Positions 25,896 to 36,018 of a DNA stretch of 64,000 nucleotides are shown here, in pieces (the first letter of the stretch is position 1; each line of letters starts with the position of its first letter). Under the pieces are notes generated by a model. It was not told where the DNA came from. It made no database searches and saw nothing but the letters and a program-made list of their open reading frames with translations. The stretch is taken from the NCBI GenBank assembly GCA_014584345.1, contig JACTNB010000016.1:62001-126000 (forward strand). The letters are read 5' to 3'. This DNA is from Planctomycetota bacterium (GTDB lineage Bacteria > Planctomycetota > Planctomycetia > Planctomycetales > Planctomycetaceae). The position numbers and the translations under genes were made by a program.

Positions 25896-28800
25896 ATGCA
25901 AGAATTCAAATTGCGAAATCGTCTGCTGGCCAAGTTTCTGGTGATCTGGCTGTGCGTAGGCTGTGCCCTGCCGGCGCTGCGGGCGGCTCCCGCGGATGAC
26001 GACTACACGCTGGGCATCACCTTGTATGGCCAGAAACGCTGGGATCTTGCCGCGGAAACGCTCCGAGGGTATCTGCAAAAGTATCCGGATCATGCCAATG
26101 TTCCCCTGGCGAAGCTGTACCTGGCGCAGAGTTATGTCAATCTGCGGAAGTACACAGAGGCCCGCGTGGAACTCCGCGAATTTCTCAAGCAGTTCCCCCA
26201 GAACAAGAATCTTGCCCAGGCGATGTATCGGGTGGCGGAGTGCAGTTATTTTCTGGACGATTTTCCCGCGGCGATCGAGGAATTCAATGCTTTTCTGAAG
26301 CAGGCTCCCTCGGATGCCCTCAGCGAATGGGCCTTGCCTTACCTGGCGGATTCCCATTTGCGCAACAATCAACCGGCAGAAGCGGCCCGCGTATTTCAGC
26401 AATCGCTGGAAAAGTTTCCCCAGGGTCGGTTCGTGGAGGACAGCCGTTTTGGCCTGGCCCGCGCCTACGAGCTGCAGAATCAGCCTCGCGGCGCCATCGA
26501 GGCCTATCGAGAACTGATCAATCTTCAGGGAGGCAAGCGGGCCCCCGAGGCAATGATCAACCTGGGGATGTTGCATTTTCAACTGCAGGAATACACGGAC
26601 GCCGCAGGCATCTTTACCTCGCTGGTGGAAAAATATCCCGCCAGTTCCCTGGTGCCTCTGGCGGAATTGAATGCCGGTTATGCCCAGTATTCGCTGCGTC
26701 AATGGGACGAAGCAATCAAGCATTTCCAGAAGGCGGAACAGAGTCCGGCCTACCATGCCTCCGCGAAGTTCTGGCATGCCTTGACCTTGAAAAGCCAGGA
26801 ACTCCACGCGGAAGCGGGCAAGCTGCTGGCCGAACTGCAAGCCGGTGAATTGCCCGAGGATCTGCAACCGCGCGTGACCTACCAATTGGCCGACAGCCGG
26901 TTCCTGCAAGGGAACTATGCAGACGCGCTGGCCGGTTACGACACATATCTCAAACGCTGGCCTCAGGGAGAACAGGCGGAAGCTGCCTGGTTGCATGCCG
27001 TCGAAAGCGAATTGTTGTCGGGACGACTGCAGGAGGGCTGGATGCGGGCCGAAAGTCCGGGGGGGGTGACCTTGTCGCCCGCGGCGCAACGCGAGCGCGT
27101 GCTGTTGCAGGCTCGTCTGTTGACTGCTCCCGCCGGTGGGGCGAGCGAACTCCCCGCGGCGCTGGGGGATCGCGCAAACCGGTTAAAAACAGCGGGCGAA
27201 TTGCTGGCCCCCTGGCTGGCTGCGTTAACCGCCACCGAGACGGACCTGGTGTCGCAACAAATACGTTACCTGTCGGCCCAGTTGGCACAGGAACAGAAAA
27301 GGCCGGAAGACGCCATCGAGTTACTGGAACCCATCACGGCGAAACTGCCCACGGGGGGGGTGACCCGAATTCCCGAGGCCTGGCTACTACTGGCAGGAGC
27401 TTATCTGGAACGGGAGCAGTACGAATTGGCCCTGGAAGCGACCGAGAAATTCCCGGCGGATGCGCAAGCCTCGCGCGTGCTCGAATTGAACCTGCTGCGT
27501 TTGAATTGCTTGATGTCCCTGCAGCGTCTGGCAGAAGCGGAGCAGGCGCTGGGCCGTCTCGCGGAGGCCAAACTGGACGACAACCGCTGGATTCAAGCCG
27601 CCTATCAACTGGCCGACGCGAGTTACGAGCGCGCGGACTGGCCCCGGGCAATGGCTTTGTACGAAGCGATTCTGGCGCGCAATCCTCCACCGGAGTGGAC
27701 CATTCGGGCCATGTCTGGGTTGGGGTGGGCGCAATACGAGGCCGGGCAGTTCGCGCAATCCTCCCAGACATTCAACAAACTGCAAGAGGCCTATCCTGAA
27801 TCCCGGCAGGCCGCCGCGGATGCCGGTTACATGCGCGCCATGGCGGAACTGAAGGCGGGGCGAAACGAACAGGCCGCGCAGATCTTCTTCGAGACCGCGG
27901 AGCAATTCCAGTCTCCCGCTGAGCAGCTCCAGGGGGACGACATCCATCACATCGCGTATCGCTGTGCCCGCGAAGCCGCGCGGACCTATCGCCAACTGGG
28001 AAACATCGAACGTTCCTCGGCCGCGTATCGGCTGGCACACCGGGAACTGGGGAAACAACCTCGGGAACGCCAGCAAAATCTCGACAAACTCCTGGATGAA
28101 TGGGCGCTGCTGCACTACGAAAGCAGCCAGTTCGACGAAGCGGATGCGATTTTCCGCCTGTTGATCGAAGCCCGCCCCGATAGCGACCGCGCCGACGATG
28201 CCCGGCTCTCCCTGGCGGAAAGCGCCTATGTCGCCGGCAAACTCGCCGAGGCCCGCAAAATGCTGGAAGCACTCCTGACGCTGCCGGGCGCGGACGAGTA
28301 CGTCAAGCGCCGGGCACGTTATCAATTGGTGCTGATTGCCGCCGAACAGAAGGATTTGCCTGCCGTGCTCAAGCATGCCCGGGAATACCTGACAGAAATC
28401 GATCCGCAACAAGTGGAACTCGCCGAACGGGGAGAAGTGGAATCGCAATTGATTCAGTATTACCTGGAAACCGATCAACTGCCGGATGCCAGCCGGGAAC
28501 TGGACTCCCTGCTGAAACGGGTGGAAGGGCTTGATCCCTCGGAACCTCCCGCCTGGTTGCCGGGCCTGTTCGTGCAGGCGGCCGAACTGGCCCGCCGCGT
28601 GAAACAGTACGACAAGGCACGCCAATGGCTGGCAACCGTCGAAACACGCTTCCCGAATACCCCCGAGCATGATCAAATCGAAGTGATCGCGGGGCGGACA
28701 TACATTGCGGAGGCAAATTTTGACCTGGCCCGGAAATCCTTTCAGGCCGTGCTGGATCGGGCCGCCGGCAAGAAATCCCTGGCGGCTGCCCAAAGTCAGT

Positions 28801-29057
28801 TTTATCTGGCGGAAACGGCTCTGATGAAAAAGGAGTACGAAACGGCGCTGAAGGAATATATCCGCATGGCGGTGCTGTTCCCGGGATTCCCGGAACTACA
28901 GACGGCGTCGCTGTTCCAGGCGGGACAATGCGATGAAGCCCTCGGGAACGTCGAGCAGGCGATTCAAAGCTACGAAAACCTCCTGCGCCAGTTTCCAGAG
29001 AATGAATTTGCCTCCAAGGCGAAGGAGCGCATCGAAAAACTCCGGGGCAAAAAATAA
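25896..29057 (+). CDS. Large exported TPR-repeat protein
   Basis: This 1053-residue protein begins with an N-terminal signal sequence (about residues 1-30, ending PALRAAP). Tetratricopeptide repeats run through nearly all the rest. Early repeats (30-300) resemble YbgF/BamD-like outer-membrane assembly helpers (YLQKYPDHAN, LREFLKQFPQNK), and the C-terminal 120 residues again resemble them (FPGFPELQTASLFQAGQCDE). It lies 270 bases upstream of a TolQ/ExbB gene on the same strand, so a role in a Tol-like envelope system is a reasonable inference. The signal peptide has no clear lipobox. Confidence 0.85.
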   Translation: MQEFKLRNRLLAKFLVIWLCVGCALPALRAAPADDDYTLGITLYGQKRWDLAAETLRGYLQKYPDHANVPLAKLYLAQSYVNLRKYTEARVELREFLKQFPQNKNLAQAMYRVAECSYFLDDFPAAIEEFNAFLKQAPSDALSEWALPYLADSHLRNNQPAEAARVFQQSLEKFPQGRFVEDSRFGLARAYELQNQPRGAIEAYRELINLQGGKRAPEAMINLGMLHFQLQEYTDAAGIFTSLVEKYPASSLVPLAELNAGYAQYSLRQWDEAIKHFQKAEQSPAYHASAKFWHALTLKSQELHAEAGKLLAELQAGELPEDLQPRVTYQLADSRFLQGNYADALAGYDTYLKRWPQGEQAEAAWLHAVESELLSGRLQEGWMRAESPGGVTLSPAAQRERVLLQARLLTAPAGGASELPAALGDRANRLKTAGELLAPWLAALTATETDLVSQQIRYLSAQLAQEQKRPEDAIELLEPITAKLPTGGVTRIPEAWLLLAGAYLEREQYELALEATEKFPADAQASRVLELNLLRLNCLMSLQRLAEAEQALGRLAEAKLDDNRWIQAAYQLADASYERADWPRAMALYEAILARNPPPEWTIRAMSGLGWAQYEAGQFAQSSQTFNKLQEAYPESRQAAADAGYMRAMAELKAGRNEQAAQIFFETAEQFQSPAEQLQGDDIHHIAYRCAREAARTYRQLGNIERSSAAYRLAHRELGKQPRERQQNLDKLLDEWALLHYESSQFDEADAIFRLLIEARPDSDRADDARLSLAESAYVAGKLAEARKMLEALLTLPGADEYVKRRARYQLVLIAAEQKDLPAVLKHAREYLTEIDPQQVELAERGEVESQLIQYYLETDQLPDASRELDSLLKRVEGLDPSEPPAWLPGLFVQAAELARRVKQYDKARQWLATVETRFPNTPEHDQIEVIAGRTYIAEANFDLARKSFQAVLDRAAGKKSLAAAQSQFYLAETALMKKEYETALKEYIRMAVLFPGFPELQTASLFQAGQCDEALGNVEQAIQSYENLLRQFPENEFASKAKERIEKLRGKK

Positions 29058-29327
29058 CCCCGCAGCCGCGGCGGCTCATGGAGGAAGAGAAAAAATCACT
29101 GCCACGCGCCTCTGTTCTGCTCCGGGAGTTAAACTGAGAGTTTTGCGCAGCTTGCGAATTCATCGGCGTTTGCGAGTACAAGAATCCCTGATCGCTGGAA
29201 TTGAGACGCGTTGGCAAAACCGCTATAACTGGTCGCATCCGCCTGAATTCACGGAAATTTCCCGTCCATTCCGCAGGGCCCAGATGCGTTATTCGGGGTG
29301 ATCTGCCGACAGGAGTCGAAGCCAAGC

Positions 29328-30212
29328 ATGGAGTCTATTCGCCGTCTGTTGTTCCTGCTGCCGTGTTTAGTATGTCTGCTCACTGGCGTAGCCTGTCCCG
29401 TGTTGGCTCAACCGACCGAACTTCCCTCGCCCGTGGCAGACATCAATACCGAGGCGGGGTCACAACCAATTCCGGTCGGGGATTCTGGTTCCGAGACCAG
29501 TCCCGCCACGGGCCAATCGGTGGTTGCCGCCCCGGGCGGAAACGTGATTCCGACAAATCCCTCGGAAGCGGTGGCCGCCCTGAAATGGTGGGGCTTGCCT
29601 TTTGGCCTGGCCACGTTGATATCCCTGTGGTTCAGCACGGAACGTCTTGTGGTGCTACGTCGTGCCCGGGTAATTCCGCGGCCGTTTGTGGAGCGGTTTC
29701 TGCATCACCTCCGGGAAGGGACGATTGATCCCGAGGAGGCCATTCAACTTTGCGAGGAGAACGGCAGTCCGGTCGCGCGGATTTTTGCCCATGGAGTCCG
29801 CAAGTGGGGCAAGCCAAGCGTGGAAGTCGAACAGGCGATTATCGACGGGGGAGAGCGGCAAGTCAGCGAAATGCGGAAGCACCTGCGGATCCTAAATGGA
29901 GTGGCAACCGTCAGCCCCCTGATCGGCCTGCTGGGGACGGTCTGGGGCATGATCGAAGCCTTTAACGGGATTGCCAGCAGTGCCGCGATGGGAAGTCCGG
30001 AAAAACTGGCCGCGGGGATCGCCCTGGCCCTGCTGACCACCGCCGCGGGTTTGATGATCGCCATCCCCTCCCTGATTATCTACATGTATCTTTCGGGACG
30101 GGTCGATCGACTGGTCATGGACATGGATCGCCTGGCTCAGGAAGTGGTCTACTGTATCTCGGCGGAAGCCCTGCACGAACGCCCCCGGGTGAAGGCGAAA
30201 GGAGCAGGCTGA
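29328..30212 (+). CDS. MotA/TolQ/ExbB-family proton channel protein
   Basis: This protein of about 294 residues has a signal peptide (ending PVLAQ near 28) and a 60-residue periplasmic segment. The TolQ/ExbB core then starts near residue 85 with a first membrane helix, a cytoplasmic domain, and two further helices (VSPLIGLLGTVWGMIEAF and LAAGIALALLTTAAGLMIAI). With an ExbD/TolR partner, such proteins use proton flow to energise outer-membrane processes. No exbD or tonB follows; the next gene is on the other strand. The ATG at 29328 has AGGAG about 12 bases upstream. An N-terminal signal peptide extension is common in planctomycete members. Confidence 0.88.
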   Translation: MESIRRLLFLLPCLVCLLTGVACPVLAQPTELPSPVADINTEAGSQPIPVGDSGSETSPATGQSVVAAPGGNVIPTNPSEAVAALKWWGLPFGLATLISLWFSTERLVVLRRARVIPRPFVERFLHHLREGTIDPEEAIQLCEENGSPVARIFAHGVRKWGKPSVEVEQAIIDGGERQVSEMRKHLRILNGVATVSPLIGLLGTVWGMIEAFNGIASSAAMGSPEKLAAGIALALLTTAAGLMIAIPSLIIYMYLSGRVDRLVMDMDRLAQEVVYCISAEALHERPRVKAKGAG

Positions 30213-30344
30213 AAGCCGACGATTTTGGCCCGGCACCCAGGGCTGGTTGTGTCTCGCGAGGTTCTGGCGGACACCGGCGGCATGGACTTCGGCGCGGTTC
30301 ACCTACCGTTGAGAAACCCTGCCTTGTTTATGTCGCGGGGAAAT

Positions 30345-31976
30345 TTATTCAAACACAGGGTCGTCACCCACGGCGGCAGCCTGATCCTGCAGATATTCGC
30401 GATATTGGCGATCCAGAGTGGAATAGGGCACCCCCGTGAGCACATCCAGCCCCTGCGTGGCATCCTGGATCCGCGGATTGGAGTGATACAACTGGGCCAG
30501 GTGTAACATGAAGGCATCGCGGTACTTCCCATCCGCATAGTGCATGAAGAAATGCGACAATCCGGACGCCTGGCTGTATCGCCGTTGCAACTCCTGTTGA
30601 CCGCCGGTCTGATAGGCAACCATTCCCATTTTGGCGAAGGATTCCAGGGAGGGGCGATATTCTTCCTCCAGCAAGCGGTGTCTGGCCCAGTGAAACCGAA
30701 CAAATCGGGGGTTTCCCACGTCGTAGCGGCGTTCCATGTCTGTTTCCACGATGCGAAAGGATTCCATGTAACAGGCAATCCCCTCGATGACCCAGAAGTG
30801 CCCCTGCTGTCCCACGCCGCGCTGCTTCGGATGGCTTTCGTACATCATCTGATGCGTCGCCTCGTGAAACAGAGTTGCATCGAGATTCGCGGTGGCATCG
30901 TGATAAAAATAGGCCACACGATCCTCAAGCTGGTACAAGCCGTTCGTCATGGCGATCTGCGGAATGCGGCTTTGCAGCTTGGCCACGTATTCGTCCTTGG
31001 TGCGAAAAAAGTGGACTTCGTAAAGTTGTGCCCGGGTTTTGGAGCGTCCCGAGGTTTCGTCGAATAGCGTGCGGAGTTGTTCCGGCGAGTTGTAAAACAA
31101 GGCAAAGGTTTGCTTGAAGTAGTCGTGAAAGAATTCCAGCTTGCGCCCCAGAATCACCCCTTGTTCCAGGCTCACGTTCGTCTTGATATTGAAATGTTCC
31201 GTTTGCACGTTCCAGGCATAGCGAAAATCCCGGCGGATTTCCGCTTCCTTTTCCGCCGTCATCCAACTTCCCAGAAAGTAACGCTCCCCCTTTTCATAGC
31301 GGTCCACGTGCGAGGTCGGTATCCAGCCGAACCGGGGATGCTCGACCTTGCCGGCGCCCCGCTGATCCCGCTCGAAAGGGGTCATCCACGTGTTTCCCTG
31401 GCGTACAAACCCCCGCAGGGAACGCGCGGAGGCGTGATCGGAATCGATTTGCAACACCAGATTCAGCAGATCGAAGGCAAACGTGGGTGATTCCGCCTGC
31501 ACGCGACGGGCCAGCAGGTAGAACTCGCGGCCTGCTTCCTCGCACGTTTTCTTAAAGATCAGATGCAGGGCTCGCAGTTCTCCCGTTAACGAAAGTGGTA
31601 TTCCGGGCTGTATTTCGCGTGGCAAACTGCTCCCCGGAGCGCGGTTTCCCTGGAGGGAGTCGAGTTTTTGCTGCAAAAGCGCGGCGAGTTCCGCGTCTTC
31701 CAGGTTCAACGCCTGTTGCCGCTGCTCCTGGAACTTCTCCGTTAACACGCGGGTTTTTTCCAGATATTCCTGGTAGGAACGCTGCAAACGCGAAGAGGCC
31801 TGTGCCTGAACAAAGGTAGGAAAAACCAGCAAGGAGACCAGCAGAACTGCCCAGTACAGACCACGGAGCATGCGTGGGGCCGAACCGGATTCCCACGTCG
31901 TTTTCGGGATCCCCAGGTCTCTCCCCGCACTCCTGCAAATCGACCGGCGAGATGGTGACAAATGTCGTGTATTCAT
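30345..31976 (-). CDS. Exported zinc metallopeptidase-like protein (DUF1570-type)
   Basis: This 543-residue protein has a secretion signal near residues 38-59, a coiled-coil stretch (about 60-110) and a C-terminal gluzincin-like domain. The zinc site is HEATH near residue 372, with the third ligand likely the Glu of WVIEGIACYMES about 30 residues later. The pattern suggests a peptidase of the planctomycete DUF1570 family; substrate unknown. GGAG lies seven bases before the ATG at 31976, which favours this start although the signal sequence begins 40 residues in; the alternative is 31871. The long upstream gap 31977-32388 has no gene, and I could not assign a convincing promoter in it. Confidence 0.75.
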   Translation of the reverse strand: MNTRHLSPSRRSICRSAGRDLGIPKTTWESGSAPRMLRGLYWAVLLVSLLVFPTFVQAQASSRLQRSYQEYLEKTRVLTEKFQEQRQQALNLEDAELAALLQQKLDSLQGNRAPGSSLPREIQPGIPLSLTGELRALHLIFKKTCEEAGREFYLLARRVQAESPTFAFDLLNLVLQIDSDHASARSLRGFVRQGNTWMTPFERDQRGAGKVEHPRFGWIPTSHVDRYEKGERYFLGSWMTAEKEAEIRRDFRYAWNVQTEHFNIKTNVSLEQGVILGRKLEFFHDYFKQTFALFYNSPEQLRTLFDETSGRSKTRAQLYEVHFFRTKDEYVAKLQSRIPQIAMTNGLYQLEDRVAYFYHDATANLDATLFHEATHQMMYESHPKQRGVGQQGHFWVIEGIACYMESFRIVETDMERRYDVGNPRFVRFHWARHRLLEEEYRPSLESFAKMGMVAYQTGGQQELQRRYSQASGLSHFFMHYADGKYRDAFMLHLAQLYHSNPRIQDATQGLDVLTGVPYSTLDRQYREYLQDQAAAVGDDPVFE

Positions 31977-32388
31977 GAGCCGCTCCGGATGAGTTCGTGA
32001 AGGGTATCACTGCGTCGGATCGTCAGTGGCGAATCCGAGTTCCCTCCATTGACCCAATTTTACAACCGCAATAACATTTTATAACTCGGGCAGTTAGGAC
32101 GAGCAGTCTCCGACAGGGACAAATTCGTGTTTTGACGGTCCAGGACTTGCCCACAAGAGCCGGTATGATCTACAAGGAAAGTTCCCTGCCAATGTGGCAT
32201 GCAATCCGGGCGCGGTTGCGTCCGAATTTTGCGGTGGTCGCAGGGGTGGCATTGTGATCGATGCACGGGAATGATCCAAGACCAATTATAGGGTTCGAGT
32301 AACGTAAGCAGCGGCGAAAATCGCCGTGATGATTCAACGAAATCGATTCGAGGGGCTTCGGGTTCCTCCGAGAAACGAGTAAAGCGAA

Positions 32389-35300
32389 ATGGAATTTCTG
32401 GAACGGCTGGGTGACTGGTTCACGGCATTAACGGCATGGATTGACCGCTGGATTCAAAGTTTCTTTGGTTCCGGCAACGAGCGCATGATCCGGAAGATCG
32501 GCTTTATCCGCGGCAAGGATGGGCAGGATTCGATCGTCCCGGGGAGTCTGCTCGATCGCATCAATCAGTTGGAGCCGGATTTCGAAAAACTGACCGAAGG
32601 GGAGTTGAAGGAGCTTTCCAACAAGTACCGCGCGCGTCTGGCCGATGGCCAAACATTGGATGACCTGCTGCCGGAAGCATTCGCGGCCGTGCGGGAATCG
32701 GGCAAGCGGTATCTCAAGATGCGACATTACGACGTCCAGATGGTGGGCGGATACGTCTTGCATCAGGGGAATATCGCCGAGATGGCGACCGGGGAAGGAA
32801 AAACCCTGGTTTCCACGCTGCCTGCCTATCTCAACGCGCTGGCCGGTTCGGTGCATGTAGTTACGGTAAACGATTACCTTGCCAAGCGCGACATGGAATG
32901 GATGGGAGCCATTCACATGGGGCTGGGGCTGTCGGTGGGGGCGATCCAGTCCCAGATGTCGTACCCGGAACGCCAGCGCGCCTATGCCGCCGATATTACA
33001 TATGGCACAAACAACGAACTGGGCTTCGATTATCTCCGCGACAACATGAAACCCCGCCGCGAAATGCAGGTGCAGGGGCCGTTGGATTTTGCCATCGTGG
33101 ATGAAATCGACAACATTCTGATCGACGAGGCCCGCACGCCACTGATTATTTCAGGCCCGGCCCACGACGACATCACCAAATACCCCAAAGCCCACCGCAT
33201 TGCCATGCAGTTGCGGAAGGACGAACACTTCGAGGTGAAGGAAAAGGAACATACCTGTCACTTGACCGACGAAGGGGTACGCAAAGCCGAGGAACTGGCG
33301 GGGGTGGATAGTTTTTACACCGCCGGGAACATGGAATGGCCTCATCTGCTGGATAATTCGCTGCGGGCAATTCATCTGTTCAAGCGGGACGTGAATTATG
33401 TTGTCGAAAATGGGGAGGTGGTGATCGTCGACGAGCACACCGGCCGCAAGATGTATGGCCGCCAATGGAGCGACGGGCTGCATCAGGCGGTCGAGGCGAA
33501 GGAAGGGGTCCGGATCAAGGAAACCACGCAAACACTCGCAACCATCACGCTGCAAAACTTCTTCAAGCTGTACCGGAAACTGGCGGGCATGACGGGAACC
33601 GCCATGACCGAAGCAAATGAGTTCTACAAGATTTATAAACTCGACGTGATTGCGGTCCCCTCCAATCGGCCCTCGCGGCGGGTCAATTATACCGACGTCA
33701 TTTTTCAGACGCAGGCGGAAAAATGGAACGCGGTGGTCGAGGAAATTCGAGAAGTCAAGAAATCGGGTCGCCCGATTCTGGTGGGAACCGCGTCGATCGA
33801 AAATTCGGAACTGCTCAGCAAAAAACTGACCCGCTTTGGAGTGCCGCATGAAGTGTTGAACGCGAAATATCACGAACGTGAAGCGGAAATCATTTCACAG
33901 GCCGGTCGGCTGGGTGCCGTTACCATTTCCACCAACATGGCGGGACGTGGAACGGATATCATTCTCGGGGGGAATCCCGAGCACATGGCGTGGGAAGAAC
34001 TCAAGGAGACCTACGAATCGCGGCTCGATGTTCCCAAGGCGGTCTGGGACGAAACCTCCCGGGTGATTGCGGAGCGCGAGGGGATGAAGGAAGAGGCGAA
34101 CAAGGTGCGCGAGATCGGGGGGCTGTACGTCATTGGCACGGAACGCCACGATGCCCGCCGCATCGATCTGCAGTTGCGGGGTCGCTCGGGCCGCCAGGGC
34201 GATCCCGGTTGCAGCCGGTTCTTCATTTCCCTGGAAGATGACCTGATGCGGATCTTTGCCGGCGACTTTGTCCGCAATCTGCTCGGGTCGCTGGGGATGA
34301 AAAATGGCGAAGCAATTGAAAGCCCAATGGTCACCAAGCAGATCGAAAAAGCCCAGAAACGCCGCGAGGAATTTTACTTCGAACAACGCAAGAACCTGCT
34401 CGAATACGACGAGGTGATGGACGAACAACGCAAACGCGTTTATGGATATCGCCAGCGAATTCTCGACGGAGCGAACTGCCGCCAGTTGATCGTCCACATG
34501 ATCGAACGGCAGGTCGAACGGGCCACGGATCTGTTCCTCGATCCCGACTATCGCTGGGACACCATTGCCGCCTGGACCAGCGTGAACTACGGAATTACCG
34601 TGGAACCGGCGGATGTGCGCGGCATGAATCTGGAGCAACTCACCCGATTCCTGCACGATCAGGCATTGCGACAGGCTGAGGATGAAATCACGGAGCAGAT
34701 CGAGGAATTCCTCCCCGAAGGGGCGGAGGATCAACGCGAGTTGAACTGGATTGGACTGTCCCGCTGGGCCAATACCCGCTTCGGGCTCAACACCAGCGAC
34801 AAGGAACTGAAAACGGAAGGCCGCGACCGGGCGTTTACCACCATTCACGAGCGGGCCGTCAAGGCGCTCGAAAAAATCGACTTCTCGCCGGTGGGACACT
34901 TGCTCGCGGAAGATTTGGGGGCCCGCACCGTCTGTGGCTGGCTGGAACAGCAATACGGCGTGGAAATTGCTCCCGAGCAACTCAAGTCGCTGGAACCTCC
35001 CCAGGTGCGTGAGTTGATCTCGTCAAGCGTGCTTGCCGAATACCGTGAACGCGAAATCCGTTTTCCCGTGTCCGTCGGCATGACCCGTTTTATGTCGCGA
35101 ACCCGGAGTGGCGAACAATACGATCGCTCGGGACTGGCCCAGTGGGCGCAATCGCGGTTCCAGACTCGTTTCGACCTCGAGGCCATCGAGAACTCTTCCC
35201 GCAACGATCTGGAAAGTCTGCTTCAGGAACGGAGTGCCGCCTACTTCCGGGGGGATGATGTCATCGAGGAGATCGATCGACAGGTCGAGTCGGCCTTCAA

Positions 35301-35952
35301 TGGAAAGGGCGATGCCTCGACTGCTCGGTCCAAACCCGATCCCCAGCGGCTGCAACAAGCCCTCGACTGGGCCAACCTGCAATTTCAGGCCAGTCTCAAG
35401 CCGGAGGAATTTGCCAGTGCGAATCCCGACCAGCTTCGCAATCGCCTGCTGGAGGAATACGACACCCGCTATCGGCCGGAATTTTCCCAAGCCGAACGGG
35501 CCATTCTGCTGGAAGTGCTCGATCATGCCTGGAAAGAACATCTGTATTACATGGACCATCTCCGTTCCGGCATTGGGCTGGTCAGCTACGCCCAGAAGGA
35601 TCCCAAGGTGGAATACAAGCGGGAAGGTATGAAAGCCTTCGAACAGATGTGGGATCGTATCGGCGATCAGGTCACTTCGGCAATTTACCGGGTGGAACGG
35701 GAAAGCCTGGATTTCGTCGGTTCCTTGTGGGACATCTCCGCCGCCACGCATGCCGCGCCGGAGGATGAATTCATCGCCGAACAACCCGCGCCCGCTCCGC
35801 CCGGCGTGGAATTGGGAGTTCCGCCTGAACCGGGCGCGCCACAGCGCACCGTCGATCCGATTCGTAATCGGATCGAAAAAGTGGGACGCAACGATCCTTG
35901 CCCCTGTGGTAGTGGCAAGAAATACAAGAAATGTTGTGGGATAAACGACTAA
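32389..35952 (+). CDS. secA: Protein translocase subunit SecA with enlarged C-terminal half
   Basis: SecA is the ATPase that drives preproteins through SecYEG. Walker A (ATGEGKTLV) is near residue 132, the Walker B region VDEIDNILIDEARTPLIISG near 240, and TNMAGRGTDIILGG near 520. The helical scaffold follows, with EYDEVMDEQRKRVYGYRQRI near 670 and LDHAWKEHLYYMDHLRSG near 1043. The C-terminal zinc tail DPCPCGSGKKYKKCCG ends the protein. At 1187 residues it is about 290 longer than E. coli SecA. Most of the excess (about 240 residues, roughly 700-1030) lies between the last two scaffold motifs and contains two or three copies of a repeated element (WARTRFGL / WAQSRFQTRF / WANLQFQ). Confidence 0.95.
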   Translation: MEFLERLGDWFTALTAWIDRWIQSFFGSGNERMIRKIGFIRGKDGQDSIVPGSLLDRINQLEPDFEKLTEGELKELSNKYRARLADGQTLDDLLPEAFAAVRESGKRYLKMRHYDVQMVGGYVLHQGNIAEMATGEGKTLVSTLPAYLNALAGSVHVVTVNDYLAKRDMEWMGAIHMGLGLSVGAIQSQMSYPERQRAYAADITYGTNNELGFDYLRDNMKPRREMQVQGPLDFAIVDEIDNILIDEARTPLIISGPAHDDITKYPKAHRIAMQLRKDEHFEVKEKEHTCHLTDEGVRKAEELAGVDSFYTAGNMEWPHLLDNSLRAIHLFKRDVNYVVENGEVVIVDEHTGRKMYGRQWSDGLHQAVEAKEGVRIKETTQTLATITLQNFFKLYRKLAGMTGTAMTEANEFYKIYKLDVIAVPSNRPSRRVNYTDVIFQTQAEKWNAVVEEIREVKKSGRPILVGTASIENSELLSKKLTRFGVPHEVLNAKYHEREAEIISQAGRLGAVTISTNMAGRGTDIILGGNPEHMAWEELKETYESRLDVPKAVWDETSRVIAEREGMKEEANKVREIGGLYVIGTERHDARRIDLQLRGRSGRQGDPGCSRFFISLEDDLMRIFAGDFVRNLLGSLGMKNGEAIESPMVTKQIEKAQKRREEFYFEQRKNLLEYDEVMDEQRKRVYGYRQRILDGANCRQLIVHMIERQVERATDLFLDPDYRWDTIAAWTSVNYGITVEPADVRGMNLEQLTRFLHDQALRQAEDEITEQIEEFLPEGAEDQRELNWIGLSRWANTRFGLNTSDKELKTEGRDRAFTTIHERAVKALEKIDFSPVGHLLAEDLGARTVCGWLEQQYGVEIAPEQLKSLEPPQVRELISSSVLAEYREREIRFPVSVGMTRFMSRTRSGEQYDRSGLAQWAQSRFQTRFDLEAIENSSRNDLESLLQERSAAYFRGDDVIEEIDRQVESAFNGKGDASTARSKPDPQRLQQALDWANLQFQASLKPEEFASANPDQLRNRLLEEYDTRYRPEFSQAERAILLEVLDHAWKEHLYYMDHLRSGIGLVSYAQKDPKVEYKREGMKAFEQMWDRIGDQVTSAIYRVERESLDFVGSLWDISAATHAAPEDEFIAEQPAPAPPGVELGVPPEPGAPQRTVDPIRNRIEKVGRNDPCPCGSGKKYKKCCGIND

Positions 35953-36018
35953 CTCTTCCCAGGTGGCCGCAACCCGGCAATGTGTCTCAATTTCGTCACT
36001 TTTCCGAAAAGAATCGCC

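Noticed and set aside
25485..27089. 534-codon minus-strand frame opposite the large TPR gene
   Set aside because: The opposite strand has clear tetratricopeptide repeats and a signal peptide; the minus frame is a high-GC shadow.
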